IMG/VR virus record: IMGVR_UViG_3300047994_000162
Coordinates: 1-64,000 of that record
Length of the DNA: 64,000 nt
Reading direction: 5' to 3' (one strand)
DNA from: a virus
The translations under genes and the position numbers were made by a program. The first letter of the stretch is position 1; the number at the start of each line of letters is the position of its first letter. Of this stretch, positions 7,936-14,572 are shown piece by piece. The notes below the pieces were generated by a model. That model did no database searches. It was not told the DNA's origin and saw only the letters and a list, made by a program, of their open reading frames with translations.

Positions 7936-8615
7936 CGCCGATCGACTATATCGACGCAGCCCGCGTGCCGAAAACGCTCAAGCCGCAGGAATTTGGCCTA
8001 TGGAAAATCGAGCGCATCCGGGCCGGCGGCCAGAAACTCAGTCCGACCGAAATGGCGATGCACCAGATCATGGTCGGATATCCCGATTATACGCTGTTGC
8101 GCCGCGTCACGATGGCTAGCATCCACATGGGCGGCGAGATCGTCATGGAGGACGGCATCGTCGAACTGTCGAAACATCTGCCGATCTGGATTGCCGCGCG
8201 CGGGCTGGTGCTGATCACCGGGCTGGGGCTGGGATGCGTGGTGCGCGGCCTGTTGGTGAACCCTCGAGTCGACCACGTCACGGTCATCGAGATCGATCAG
8301 GGCATCATCGACGCCGTCGGGCCCGAGTTCGATGGCAACCCGCGCGTGACGATCTATCAGGACGACGCGCTGAAATGGGACGCTGGCGATCGCCGGTTCG
8401 ATTTCGCTTGGCACGATCTATGGTGCGAGGGCGAAGGCCTCCACCTTATGCACGCCGAGCTTTTCATTCGCCATCGCAAGAACGTCGGCCAACAGGGCGC
8501 CTGGGCGTTCCCGCGCGACTTCGCAAAACTATACGGCCGCAAGCAATTCCCGCTGCTGGGTGCCCCAAAACAACCGAGGAATCTGGTCCGTGAAAAAGCG
8601 ACATCCGAACTTTAA
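7932..8615 (+). CDS. spermidine-synthase-like SAM-dependent protein
   Basis: A 227-residue protein with a Rossmann core: VLITGLGLGCVVRGLL (GxGxG-type glycine loop), VTVIEIDQGIIDAVGPEF (acidic residue ending strand 2) and VTIYQDDALKW (motif III), as in spermidine synthases and related class I methyltransferases. The preceding IVELSKHLPIWIAARG resembles the family's N-terminal strand. It may be a methyltransferase or aminopropyltransferase homologue; the substrate is unknown. It starts in an ATGA overlap, so it belongs to the early operon. Confidence 0.7.
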   Translation: MTPIDYIDAARVPKTLKPQEFGLWKIERIRAGGQKLSPTEMAMHQIMVGYPDYTLLRRVTMASIHMGGEIVMEDGIVELSKHLPIWIAARGLVLITGLGLGCVVRGLLVNPRVDHVTVIEIDQGIIDAVGPEFDGNPRVTIYQDDALKWDAGDRRFDFAWHDLWCEGEGLHLMHAELFIRHRKNVGQQGAWAFPRDFAKLYGRKQFPLLGAPKQPRNLVREKATSEL

Positions 8616-8748
8616 GGGCGGCCGGATCATCGAGCCGCGCGGATACGCGCTGGTCTATGTCGGCAAGGGACATCATCTGGCAGACATTGCTGGAACCATT
8701 CGCCCGATACGCGATCCAGATGTCGGCCGCGTGGCCGCAGCGCGATAA
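8590..8748 (+). pseudogene. HNH endonuclease N-terminal remnant
   Basis: From GTG 8590 the frame reads KKRHPNFKGGRIIEPRGYALVYVGKGHHLADIAG, closely resembling the start of phage HNH proteins (GYVLVYVxxHPxADxxGYxxEHR). It then runs into unrelated residues and stops before any HNH motif. It looks like the 5' end of a homing endonuclease gene left after deletion. The region 8749-8860 holds nothing else I can name. Confidence 0.5.
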
Positions 8749-8860
8749 TTCGGTTTTCTACGGCTGTAAGCGACCGGGCGCGCATCAGATCACCTATGGC
8801 GATTTTCGCCGGGCGGCGTCGGTATTTCTAGCGCCGTCCACCAACCACGAAGGAGGCCCA

Positions 8861-9049
8861 ATGCCCTACCGCGTTCCACCCGGCTGGATTCTGATGCCGG
8901 AAAAGCCGACGCCCGAAATGTTGGCCGAGGGATGCAAACGCGCCCTCAGCACGTCGGTGCTGATGGACGACACCCGGTTCGCTTGCGAAATGGCCGTCTG
9001 GGAAGGTTTCGTCGCCAAACGCCCGGAACCGCCGAATGAAACCAGCTAA
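8861..9049 (+). CDS. hypothetical protein (62 aa)
   Basis: A small protein starting MPYRVPPGWILMPEKPTPEML, with AAGGAGG (8849-8855) ideally placed upstream of ATG 8861. It is the last plus-strand gene before the hairpin, the parS-like site and the IS insertion. No function recognised. Confidence 0.65.
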   Translation: MPYRVPPGWILMPEKPTPEMLAEGCKRALSTSVLMDDTRFACEMAVWEGFVAKRPEPPNETS

Positions 9050-9128
9050 AGGCCAGCGTCCCGCCAGCCGGGCCGCCCAGGGCGCGTTATTCCGGCCCGA
9101 GCGCGGGAAAGGCCCATCGGAAACGACA

Positions 9129-9159
9129 CAGGCCCTGGCGGGCGTCCCGCTGGGGCCTG
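9129..9159 (+). terminator. strong hairpin at the end of the early operon
   Basis: AGGCCC (9130-9135) pairs with GGGCCT (9153-9158) and GCGGG (9138-9142) with CCCGC (9146-9150), with two G-T pairs between and a 3-base loop. There is no clear T-run, so it may need Rho or act as a barrier between convergent operons. Confidence 0.5.
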
Positions 9160-9173
9160 TTTCACGTGAAACG
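9158..9173. other. parS-like palindrome, site 1
   Basis: TGTTTCACGTGAAACG contains the perfect 14-bp palindrome GTTTCACGTGAAAC and differs from the classical chromosomal parS consensus (TGTTTCACGTGAAACA) at one end base. It lies between convergent operons. An identical 16-mer is at 38321. It should be bindable by a chromosomal-type ParB. Confidence 0.75.
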
Positions 9174-9188
9174 CCGGGCGGTACATCC

Positions 9189-9196
9189 GCGCCTCG
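9189..9196. repeat. 8-bp target-site duplication, left
   Basis: GCGCCTCG directly outside the left terminal inverted repeat; repeated exactly at 11620-11627 on the other side. Confidence 0.9.
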
Positions 9197-9241
9197 GGTA
9201 GTGGGTCAGTTTGAAAAATGACCCTGAAAGATTTCGCTTGG

Positions 9242-10045
9242 TTAACGCGGTGCGGCTTTGAGTTCCGGGATGAATTTCTTGAGCGCACCGTACAACACGC
9301 CCGAAGATGTACCCTCATCTTTAGCTGGCGTGAATCCTTGCGAGAGGTACCATTTCCAAAGCTTGGTATTGGGGCCGCCCTCACTATCCAGCATCAATCC
9401 CCACGAGGCGATATCCAGATTGCCATAGACCCGCCGGGCGGCATCAACGATCAGTGATTCCCCTATCCCCCTCGGAGCGCTGTCGCATCGGCCCATGAAG
9501 ACGATGAGGCAGATGGCGGGGCTATAACGGGTCTCTGATTGGGGTGGCGTACCGTAGTGCTTCACGAGCATGGCGTAATCGACATCCTCGCCGAACGTCT
9601 CTTCAACGGCCTCCAGGTACGGCTTATGACCGTCGCTGGTTAGCTGGACACGATTGGCCAGTCTGCCCTTCAGATCGGCGACAAACTCAACAGCGGCGTT
9701 CGTGCTGCGGTCAGCGAGAAGCCAGCTAACAAGAAGCTTGGTATCCGCGCAGATCGCGGTCCACGTCCAGACGTCGCCAGCCCTTTCGGGGGCGGCCTTA
9801 GCTTTCTCGACGTTGCCAGCCTTGGCGTAAACGAAGCTCCAGATTTCATCCATCTGGACGCGCTTGCACGGCAGATTTCGAAGCGCCTTGTCCTGATAGG
9901 CGGCGCAGGCGTGACCGGCCTCAACTAGCAATTTAGCGACGGTATTTTTGCTGCATCCGGTCAGGCGGGTGACGGCCCGAAGCGACTGCCCCTCACAAAG
10001 AAGGTGCAGGATTTGGGCGCGCGTTTTTCGATCCAGCCTGTTCAT
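9242..10045 (-). CDS. chimeric IS1-family transposase / GNAT fragment
   Basis: Residues 1-179 are an IS1-family transposase: N-terminal HTH (AVTRLTGCSKNTVAKLL), D66 in QMDEIWSFV and D138 in TSDGH. After ETRYSPAIC the sequence changes abruptly; the expected catalytic glutamate region is absent. Residues 180-267 instead resemble the C-terminal half of a GNAT acetyltransferase: RGIGESLIVDAARRVY (CoA-binding motif A) and WKWYLSQGFTPA. Neither half is complete, so neither activity is expected. A deletion joining a transposase to a passenger gene explains it best; an assembly error is the alternative. The start is the conserved MNRLDRKTRA of the family. Confidence 0.75.
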   Translation of the reverse strand: MNRLDRKTRAQILHLLCEGQSLRAVTRLTGCSKNTVAKLLVEAGHACAAYQDKALRNLPCKRVQMDEIWSFVYAKAGNVEKAKAAPERAGDVWTWTAICADTKLLVSWLLADRSTNAAVEFVADLKGRLANRVQLTSDGHKPYLEAVEETFGEDVDYAMLVKHYGTPPQSETRYSPAICLIVFMGRCDSAPRGIGESLIVDAARRVYGNLDIASWGLMLDSEGGPNTKLWKWYLSQGFTPAKDEGTSSGVLYGALKKFIPELKAAPR

Positions 10046-10065
10046 GGCTGGAACTATACTAACCC

Positions 10066-10088
10066 TTATGCTTGAGTTTCAAGCATAA
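10066..10088. promoter_or_regulatory. perfect 10-bp inverted repeat (operator-like)
   Basis: TTATGCTTGA - gtt - TCAAGCATAA, 20 bases upstream of the transposase start on the minus strand. The AT-rich perfect dyad could be an operator or a weak intrinsic terminator for the passenger operon. Confidence 0.55.
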
Positions 10089-10096
10089 AAGGTCAG

Positions 10097-10294
10097 TTAC
10101 GGGGCGTCGACGAGAACCAATCGGCCGTCGACCTCGACAATCTTCTGCGGTCGGCCACGACCAAACTCCCGACGTTCTTCCGTCGGTTCATGCTCAGAGG
10201 CGCTTCCGGAACGCGTTTCACGGTGAGAGGCGGGATGCTGCCGTTCCTTCGAGTCGGCACGGACAGAACCGCTTCGATTGGCATTAGTGATCAT
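10097..10294 (-). CDS. small basic protein (65 aa)
   Basis: ATG 10294 overlaps the stop of the Ntn-hydrolase-like gene, suggesting coupling. The product is hydrophilic and ends GRGRPQKIVEVDGRLVLVDAP; the GRGRP resembles an AT-hook. No family recognised. Confidence 0.45.
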   Translation of the reverse strand: MITNANRSGSVRADSKERQHPASHRETRSGSASEHEPTEERREFGRGRPQKIVEVDGRLVLVDAP

Positions 10295-11315
10295 CGGCAA
10301 ACCCTATGTAATGGTGGGTCAAGTCAGGTTCATTCAGTTGTCTGTAGCCCTTGTCCTTCGTGATTACGCCAATGTGTGTACGTCCGCCGACTGTTGCCAC
10401 GCCACGCGCAAACCTCGATTTACCAGCCTGCAAAAGTATCAGGTACGAGACGAAGTTAACAGCTTCTTGCAGCGGTAAAACCGAATACGGAACTCCTAGC
10501 CTGAAAGTTTGCCACGGCAGCGTTACCGAAATATCACCCGGTAGCGTCGTATCAACGCCCTCCGGCATCTTTTGGTTCAGTGCTTTCAGGATATCGTCCA
10601 CGATCTTGAGCGCCGCTTGGTTCATTTGAACCTGGTACGCCTTAATTGCCTCTGTTGCGGCTTTTTCAATCTGCTTGCGGAGCTCTGTGTCGTATCCACG
10701 AATCACGCGCTCGACGGCATCCGATTGCGCGTTCCAGATGAGACTTGATTTTCCAGAGGCAAACTCCTCTTTTGCGGTGCCCTGCTTCACGCGCACGCGA
10801 TACGCGACCGGAAATTTATCATTTTGACCAAAGCCCCCGATCAAGAACTCTGGTCCTTCGCGCGCGGACTCTGGCATGTCTGAGTCTCTGTAGTGCTCAT
10901 CATATTCGGCGCGCATGAACTCCAAAAAGCCTTCCGCGACTTCCTTGACCGTTCTTGGCTGTTTTTTGCTCTTGCCCGGTACCTTTGGCTTGCCGTGATA
11001 TTCAGCCGCAAGACTTGAAATGATCCTTTTATTCAGGCTTGCGGCCCCGGCCGTCACTGCCGCGACATTGCAGTATTTGCTGCACAACGGAAACATCTTC
11101 GTCACGCCGCCCCATGCGTCGGTGACAATATGCTGAAGCTCTCCGAAGTCGAATTTGGTGGTCGCCTTCCCGTCGGCATCAAACGCGATGTTGCCGTCGG
11201 CATCTTTCTCCATGCCCGCCACAAATGGATCTAAGTAATAGTCACCACTGCTCGCGGTGCTATCACAACCAAGTATGAGCGCTTCACTCGTCACCAATCC
11301 GACGTTAATCGTCAT
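10284..11315 (-). CDS. Ntn-hydrolase (proteasome-like) protein
   Basis: I take the start at 11315 (MTINVGLVTSEALILGCDSTASSG); the reading frame stays open further upstream but without coding character. T2 after the initiator Met, the LGCDSxxS strand and AAVTAGAASLNKRI resemble the N-terminal nucleophile fold of proteasome beta-subunits and related 20S-like bacterial proteins. The product (343 aa) is longer than a classical subunit, with a lysine-rich insertion (KPKVPGKSKKQPRTVKEV). Bacterial homologues occur beside small KGG proteins, as here. It is cargo of the IS1-like element; substrate unknown. The fold is an inference from the N-terminus. Confidence 0.6.
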   Translation of the reverse strand: MTINVGLVTSEALILGCDSTASSGDYYLDPFVAGMEKDADGNIAFDADGKATTKFDFGELQHIVTDAWGGVTKMFPLCSKYCNVAAVTAGAASLNKRIISSLAAEYHGKPKVPGKSKKQPRTVKEVAEGFLEFMRAEYDEHYRDSDMPESAREGPEFLIGGFGQNDKFPVAYRVRVKQGTAKEEFASGKSSLIWNAQSDAVERVIRGYDTELRKQIEKAATEAIKAYQVQMNQAALKIVDDILKALNQKMPEGVDTTLPGDISVTLPWQTFRLGVPYSVLPLQEAVNFVSYLILLQAGKSRFARGVATVGGRTHIGVITKDKGYRQLNEPDLTHHYIGFADDH

Positions 11316-11547
11316 CGTCTGATTTGTTCGCCCACCGCACTTCCGCTGCTCGGCGCGCGATATCGCGGCGCTGGTCAGCGGTAAGTTTTGCCGCGCGGGC
11401 GACACCCCCCTTGAGACCGCCCTTTCTGGCAAATTCCTTTGCCGGGCTACTGAGGGGAACCGTATCAGGTGCCGCGCCGGTTGCAATATCAACGATTGCC
11501 TTCGCAAGTTGATTGGGGTCGCGGGGGCGCTTTGGGACCTTGGGCAT
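11305..11547 (-). CDS. KGG-type small basic protein (80 aa)
   Basis: The core AKEFARKGGLKGGVARAAKLTADQRRDIARRAAEVRW is typical of small bacterial proteins often labelled histone- or RNA-binding-like. It overlaps the start of the Ntn-hydrolase-like gene by 11 bases, so the two are probably co-translated. Function unproven. Confidence 0.65.
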   Translation of the reverse strand: MPKVPKRPRDPNQLAKAIVDIATGAAPDTVPLSSPAKEFARKGGLKGGVARAAKLTADQRRDIARRAAEVRWANKSDDDD

Positions 11548-11619
11548 AGTGGCAATATAAGCCTGATTTGCCCGTCGGGCAGATGATTTTCTGTGCCTTA
11601 TTCAAACTGACCCACTACC

Positions 11620-11627
11620 GCGCCTCG
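11620..11627. repeat. 8-bp target-site duplication, right
   Basis: GCGCCTCG immediately after the right terminal inverted repeat, identical to 9189-9196. Confidence 0.9.
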
Positions 11628-11652
11628 ACGCCTGCGACATTTTATTGCGCGA

Positions 11653-12027
11653 TCAGCTTATGATGGTCAAGTTCTCGGCGGCCGCTCGTGGCGACTCCCG
11701 CTTGATCCCGGTGCGGTGGATGCGGGCACGAATCGCCAGCGCCCGAATTACTAGAATCAAATCAATGGCGACAATCGTCATCATTTCGCATGGCCACGGC
11801 TGCCAGTTTTTGGTGTCCGCATAGCTGACCGACCAGAGGAACGCCCACGCCAGAAGGGCGTAAGCGATTCGCCGCATGAAGCGGATGGACGCCGGATCCT
11901 CGCCGTCCTCGGCCTCCCATTGCGTCGATTGCATCACATAGACCGATACGAAAAAGCCAAACATCGCCAAGACGGTATGAAGCAATCTTAGGTCCGTTCC
12001 TTCCAGCGCGCGGTCGACGTACTGCAT
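11653..12027 (-). CDS. membrane protein, putative holin-associated
   Basis: The 124-residue product has three hydrophobic segments (TVLAMFGFFVSVYVM; IAYALLAWAFLWSVSYA; MMTIVAIDLILVIRALAI) and a basic C-terminus. It is the last gene of the lysis/tail operon before the IS element, next to another membrane protein. A holin or accessory lysis role is likely from context only. Confidence 0.55.
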   Translation of the reverse strand: MQYVDRALEGTDLRLLHTVLAMFGFFVSVYVMQSTQWEAEDGEDPASIRFMRRIAYALLAWAFLWSVSYADTKNWQPWPCEMMTIVAIDLILVIRALAIRARIHRTGIKRESPRAAAENLTIIS

Positions 12028-12029
12028 GG

Positions 12030-12332
12030 TCAGGGTGCCTTATTGCTGTTGAAGGGCCGCCACGATTTGGCGGCCTCGACGATCCCTTGGCAGATCGCCA
12101 TGCCGGCCAGCCCAACTATGAAAGCCCCGGCACCGCCACTTGTTCCGATGTAGTGGCCGATCGGCTCGCTTAAATAGTTAGCCGTCAAGGAACCTACCAC
12201 CATGGAACCGATGATGGAAACAGGGTCGGAGCGCTTAAACACAAAAGCGTTGACCACGCCGCCGGCCAAGCCGGCCACCAAATCGGGCATCTTGACTCCG
12301 ATCTGAACCAGAAACCCCGGATCGTCAGGCAT
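12030..12332 (-). CDS. putative holin (100 aa)
   Basis: A small hydrophobic protein with glycine-rich membrane segments (LVAGLAGGVVNAFVF; VSIIGSMVVGSLTANYL; GAGAFIVGLAGMAICQGI) and a short basic tail. This layout matches phage holins near lysis genes. It lies two bases upstream of the next membrane gene; both follow the outer-membrane protein gene and its terminator. Confidence 0.6.
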   Translation of the reverse strand: MPDDPGFLVQIGVKMPDLVAGLAGGVVNAFVFKRSDPVSIIGSMVVGSLTANYLSEPIGHYIGTSGGAGAFIVGLAGMAICQGIVEAAKSWRPFNSNKAP

Positions 12333-12364
12333 TTGCGCGTCCCCAGCCCGGGCACGATTCGAAA

Positions 12365-12406
12365 CAGTGCGGCCCGGTGCAATCTATATCGCACCGGGCC
12401 GCGCTG
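12365..12406 (-). terminator. 16-bp hairpin after the outer-membrane protein gene
   Basis: CAGTGCGGCCCGGTGC (12365-12380) pairs with GCACCGGGCCGCGCTG (12391-12406), one G-T pair, 10-base loop. No long T-run. It separates the outer-membrane protein gene from the holin genes, and could act on either strand. Confidence 0.65.
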
Positions 12407-12430
12407 CACACCCCGCCTTGCGGCGGCCTG

Positions 12431-13102
12431 TTAGTAATTGAACTTGTAGTTGATGCCGGTCAGAATCAGGTTCTCCGAATTAAGCTGGAGATTGCCGTTC
12501 CGCGAGGGGCCGTAATTCACATACATGTACTTCACATCGAGGAACATCTTCGACGAGATATCGAAGGTCGCGCCCGCGCCGGTCGCCCAGCCGCTTGCGA
12601 ACTGACGCTCGACCGCGCCCACCAGTACATAAGGCGAGATCAGGCTCTTTTGCAGAGTCGACGGAATGGTGATCGGCGCGCTGTCGTTGCCCAGAATGCC
12701 AGACAGGTTTCCGCCCACCTTGGCGATCTGGTACGAGAATAGACCGTTCTCGTTGCCGCTGACGCCATTGACGGTCGCCTTGGTCGAAATCTGACCGCCG
12801 ACCGCGACTTCACCGCCGAAGAACCAGTTGCCCTTGGCGTATTGATAGCCGGCCACCGCCATCGGAATGCCGCCGCCCGCAAACACCGATCCGTTCACGC
12901 CGTTCCCGACGATATCGGCGTTGGACCCGACGCCGCCGATTGCCGCGCCGAGATAGAAACCAGTGCAGGAGGTCGGCGTGCAGGGATTGGACGGCACCGA
13001 ATAGACTGGAGCTTTGACGGCCATGTCGGCCGCGCCCGCAGGACTGGCGATCAAAAAAGCCGCGGCCAATGACGCGACGGCGAAGATTGCAGATTTCCTC
13101 AT
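12431..13102 (-). CDS. outer-membrane beta-barrel protein (Omp25/Omp31-like)
   Basis: The 223-residue precursor starts MRKSAIFAVASLAAAFLIASPAGAA, a clear Sec signal peptide. The mature part begins ADMAVKAPVYS, as in rhizobial outer-membrane proteins, and has alternating strands ending in FNY, the usual C-terminal aromatic signal of barrels. Phage-borne barrels (Lom-like) may alter the lysogen surface or exclude superinfection. A ribosome site AGGGGAATCATC precedes ATG 13102. Downstream hairpin at 12365 suggests a separately terminated moron gene. Confidence 0.8.
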   Translation of the reverse strand: MRKSAIFAVASLAAAFLIASPAGAADMAVKAPVYSVPSNPCTPTSCTGFYLGAAIGGVGSNADIVGNGVNGSVFAGGGIPMAVAGYQYAKGNWFFGGEVAVGGQISTKATVNGVSGNENGLFSYQIAKVGGNLSGILGNDSAPITIPSTLQKSLISPYVLVGAVERQFASGWATGAGATFDISSKMFLDVKYMYVNYGPSRNGNLQLNSENLILTGINYKFNY

Positions 13103-13175
13103 GATGATTCCCCTGGGGTTGATGAGAGCCGGCAAGGTACGCCGTCCCGGGGTCGCCGGCAGGCTGAATGCTGTG

Positions 13176-13209
13176 CAGCCGGCCAGATTATCCCCGGCTG
13201 TGTGCTTTT
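13176..13209 (+). terminator. hairpin followed by a T-run (plus strand)
   Basis: CAGCCGG (13176-13182) pairs with CCGGCTG (13194-13200), followed by TGTGCTTTTT. It points along the plus strand, opposite to the genes around it, so it may block antisense transcription or be incidental. Confidence 0.3.
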
Positions 13210-13213
13210 TGCA

Positions 13214-13568
13214 TCAGACGGCCAGCGGACGGTCCAGCGGCACCGGCACGATCGCGCTGAGGACCAGCAGGAGGTCACGCGGGTCCACACAATGGACCGG
13301 CGCCGTCAGCGGCGAATGGCTGGGGAACCAGTCGGCTTTTCGCAGCGCGGCCGTCTGGGCATCCGTCGCCGGCAGATCGAGGAATAATTCGTCGGCCGGC
13401 TTGGCGCCATCGTAGCATGCCGCCGTCCATATGCTGGCCGATCCAGAGCTTGCCGTCCAGCGACACCGCCTCGACATGGCTGGGAATGATCGGCATCGAG
13501 GTGCCCTCGCGCAACTCGATTGCACCGGACTCGAGGCCGCCGCCCTGCACAAAGCGCAACCGAATCAT
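13214..13568 (-). pseudogene. decayed papain-like amidase (NlpC/P60-type) gene
   Basis: The gene starts MIRLRFVQGGGLESGAIELRE at 13568 and is read to about 13405. The homologous sequence then continues in another frame (YDGAKPADELFLDLPATDAQTAA...), ending VDPRDLLLVLSAIVPVPLDRPLAV at 13214. Family members I recall have a catalytic Cys segment (WFCSEL) before this end; here only DWFPSHSPLTAPVHCVDPRD remains, so the middle seems deleted as well as frameshifted. Its place before the endolysin genes suggests a former lysis or tail-associated peptidase. Confidence 0.55.
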
Positions 13569-13876
13569 TTCTTGGCGTCCATGAACGCGATCGCTTTTTC
13601 GGCCAGCGGCAGGAGCGCGACCAGATCGGGCCACGTGGCCGTCACCTTGGGCAACACGTCCTTGATGATCGGCATCGCCTCGTCGACCAGCGGCTTGACC
13701 TGATCGTAGATCGGGACCGCCTTCTCGACGATCGGCGCCAGCTTTTGCAATTCCGGCTCCAGCGCCTTCGCTGCCGCGATCAACCGGCCGGCACCCGGCA
13801 ATTTCGCGTCGAGTTCGTCAATGAGCTCGGCGGGCACTTGCGCCAGGCCGAGCCCGATTCGGACCAGAATGTTCAT
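13565..13876 (-). CDS. hypothetical helical protein in lysis region (103 aa)
   Basis: A helical, alanine/leucine-rich protein (LVRIGLGLAQVPAELIDELDAKLPGAG...) ending AIAFMDAKK. It overlaps the neighbouring genes by ATGA-type junctions. No signal peptide or lipobox is evident, so a spanin role is not supported. Confidence 0.6.
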   Translation of the reverse strand: MNILVRIGLGLAQVPAELIDELDAKLPGAGRLIAAAKALEPELQKLAPIVEKAVPIYDQVKPLVDEAMPIIKDVLPKVTATWPDLVALLPLAEKAIAFMDAKK

Positions 13877-14331
13877 CAGGCTGCTTTCGGGATTTGAGCG
13901 GGACTCGCGACCACCGCACCGGACGTCGCCGGGTTGGCGGCCATTTCAGGATTGACGACACCAGCCGAGCCGATCTCTTTGCTGGCGGCGGCGTTCAAAA
14001 TAACCACCTTGGCATCGACGTTGCCGGCTTTCGCGGCTGCGAAAATCTTGTCCATCATGGCACCGAAGCCGGACGAGTTGACGCCCACCTTTGCTAGCCA
14101 CACGGCCAAGATCGGGAAAACAATGTACCAGATGCTCGCGAACGCGCCGATGAAATCCTGCGTCGCCTGATACATGACGTGGACTTTGGAAATGATGAGC
14201 GCGGCCTGATCGGGCGACAACGTGCCGAGCACAACCGCCACGCTCAACGCGCCGGTGGCGTTCGACCCCAGATATCGAAGACCGGCAGCGACCTTGTTGG
14301 AGGTGTCCGTAGGCGCGGGCGCGGGTGCCAT
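13876..14331 (-). CDS. membrane protein, putative holin
   Basis: I start it at ATG 14331 (MAPAPAPTDTSNK), which has AACAGGGAG at good distance. The product has membrane segments around GALSVAVVLGTLS and IGAFASIWYIVFPILAVWLAKVGV, then an alanine-rich cytoplasmic tail. Similar rhizobial phage proteins next to endolysins are labelled holin. It follows the endolysin and the 66-residue gene in one operon. Confidence 0.6.
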   Translation of the reverse strand: MAPAPAPTDTSNKVAAGLRYLGSNATGALSVAVVLGTLSPDQAALIISKVHVMYQATQDFIGAFASIWYIVFPILAVWLAKVGVNSSGFGAMMDKIFAAAKAGNVDAKVVILNAAASKEIGSAGVVNPEMAANPATSGAVVASPAQIPKAA

Positions 14332-14371
14332 GATGCTCTCCCTGTTGCGATCGCCGGCACCATACGACGAT

Positions 14372-14572
14372 TCACTCCGGGAAAATAGACTCGATAAGCC
14401 CGGCGAACTTAGCCCCATCATCTTGCAGCTTTCGAAGACCGGTTTCCTCCTGCCTGATCGCCAGTTCGGGACGCTCGGCGCCCTCGTTGATGCGGAATGC
14501 GTTGAACATTCCCTTGATGGCGTCCGCCTGGGCTTCCTTGAGTGCCGAAAGCGCTTCTTGTTTGTTTATCAT
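14372..14572 (-). CDS. small helical protein (66 aa)
   Basis: A charged, probably coiled-coil protein (MINKQEALSALKEAQADAIKGMF...LAIRQEETGLRKLQDD). It starts one base into the endolysin stop, so is co-translated with it. Function unknown; possibly a lysis regulator by position. Confidence 0.65.
   Translation of the reverse strand: MINKQEALSALKEAQADAIKGMFNAFRINEGAERPELAIRQEETGLRKLQDDGAKFAGLIESIFPE

Larger units (their letters stand above)
9197..11619. mobile_element. IS1-like transposable element with passenger genes
   Basis: The ends are perfect 19-bp inverted repeats: GGTAGTGGGTCAGTTTGAA at 9197-9215 and its complement at 11601-11619. Outside them is an 8-bp direct repeat. The 2423-bp element carries, all on the minus strand, a KGG-type small gene, an Ntn-hydrolase-like gene, a 65-residue gene and an IS1-family transposase whose C-terminal third is replaced. 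Eight-to-nine-bp duplications suit IS1-family transposition. The transposase looks non-functional, so movement would need a transposase supplied elsewhere. Confidence 0.9.

Noticed and set aside
9036-9221. 61-codon frame after the last early gene
   Set aside because: It covers the hairpin, the parS-like site and the left IS end; its stop codon is supplied by the IS. No protein-like features.
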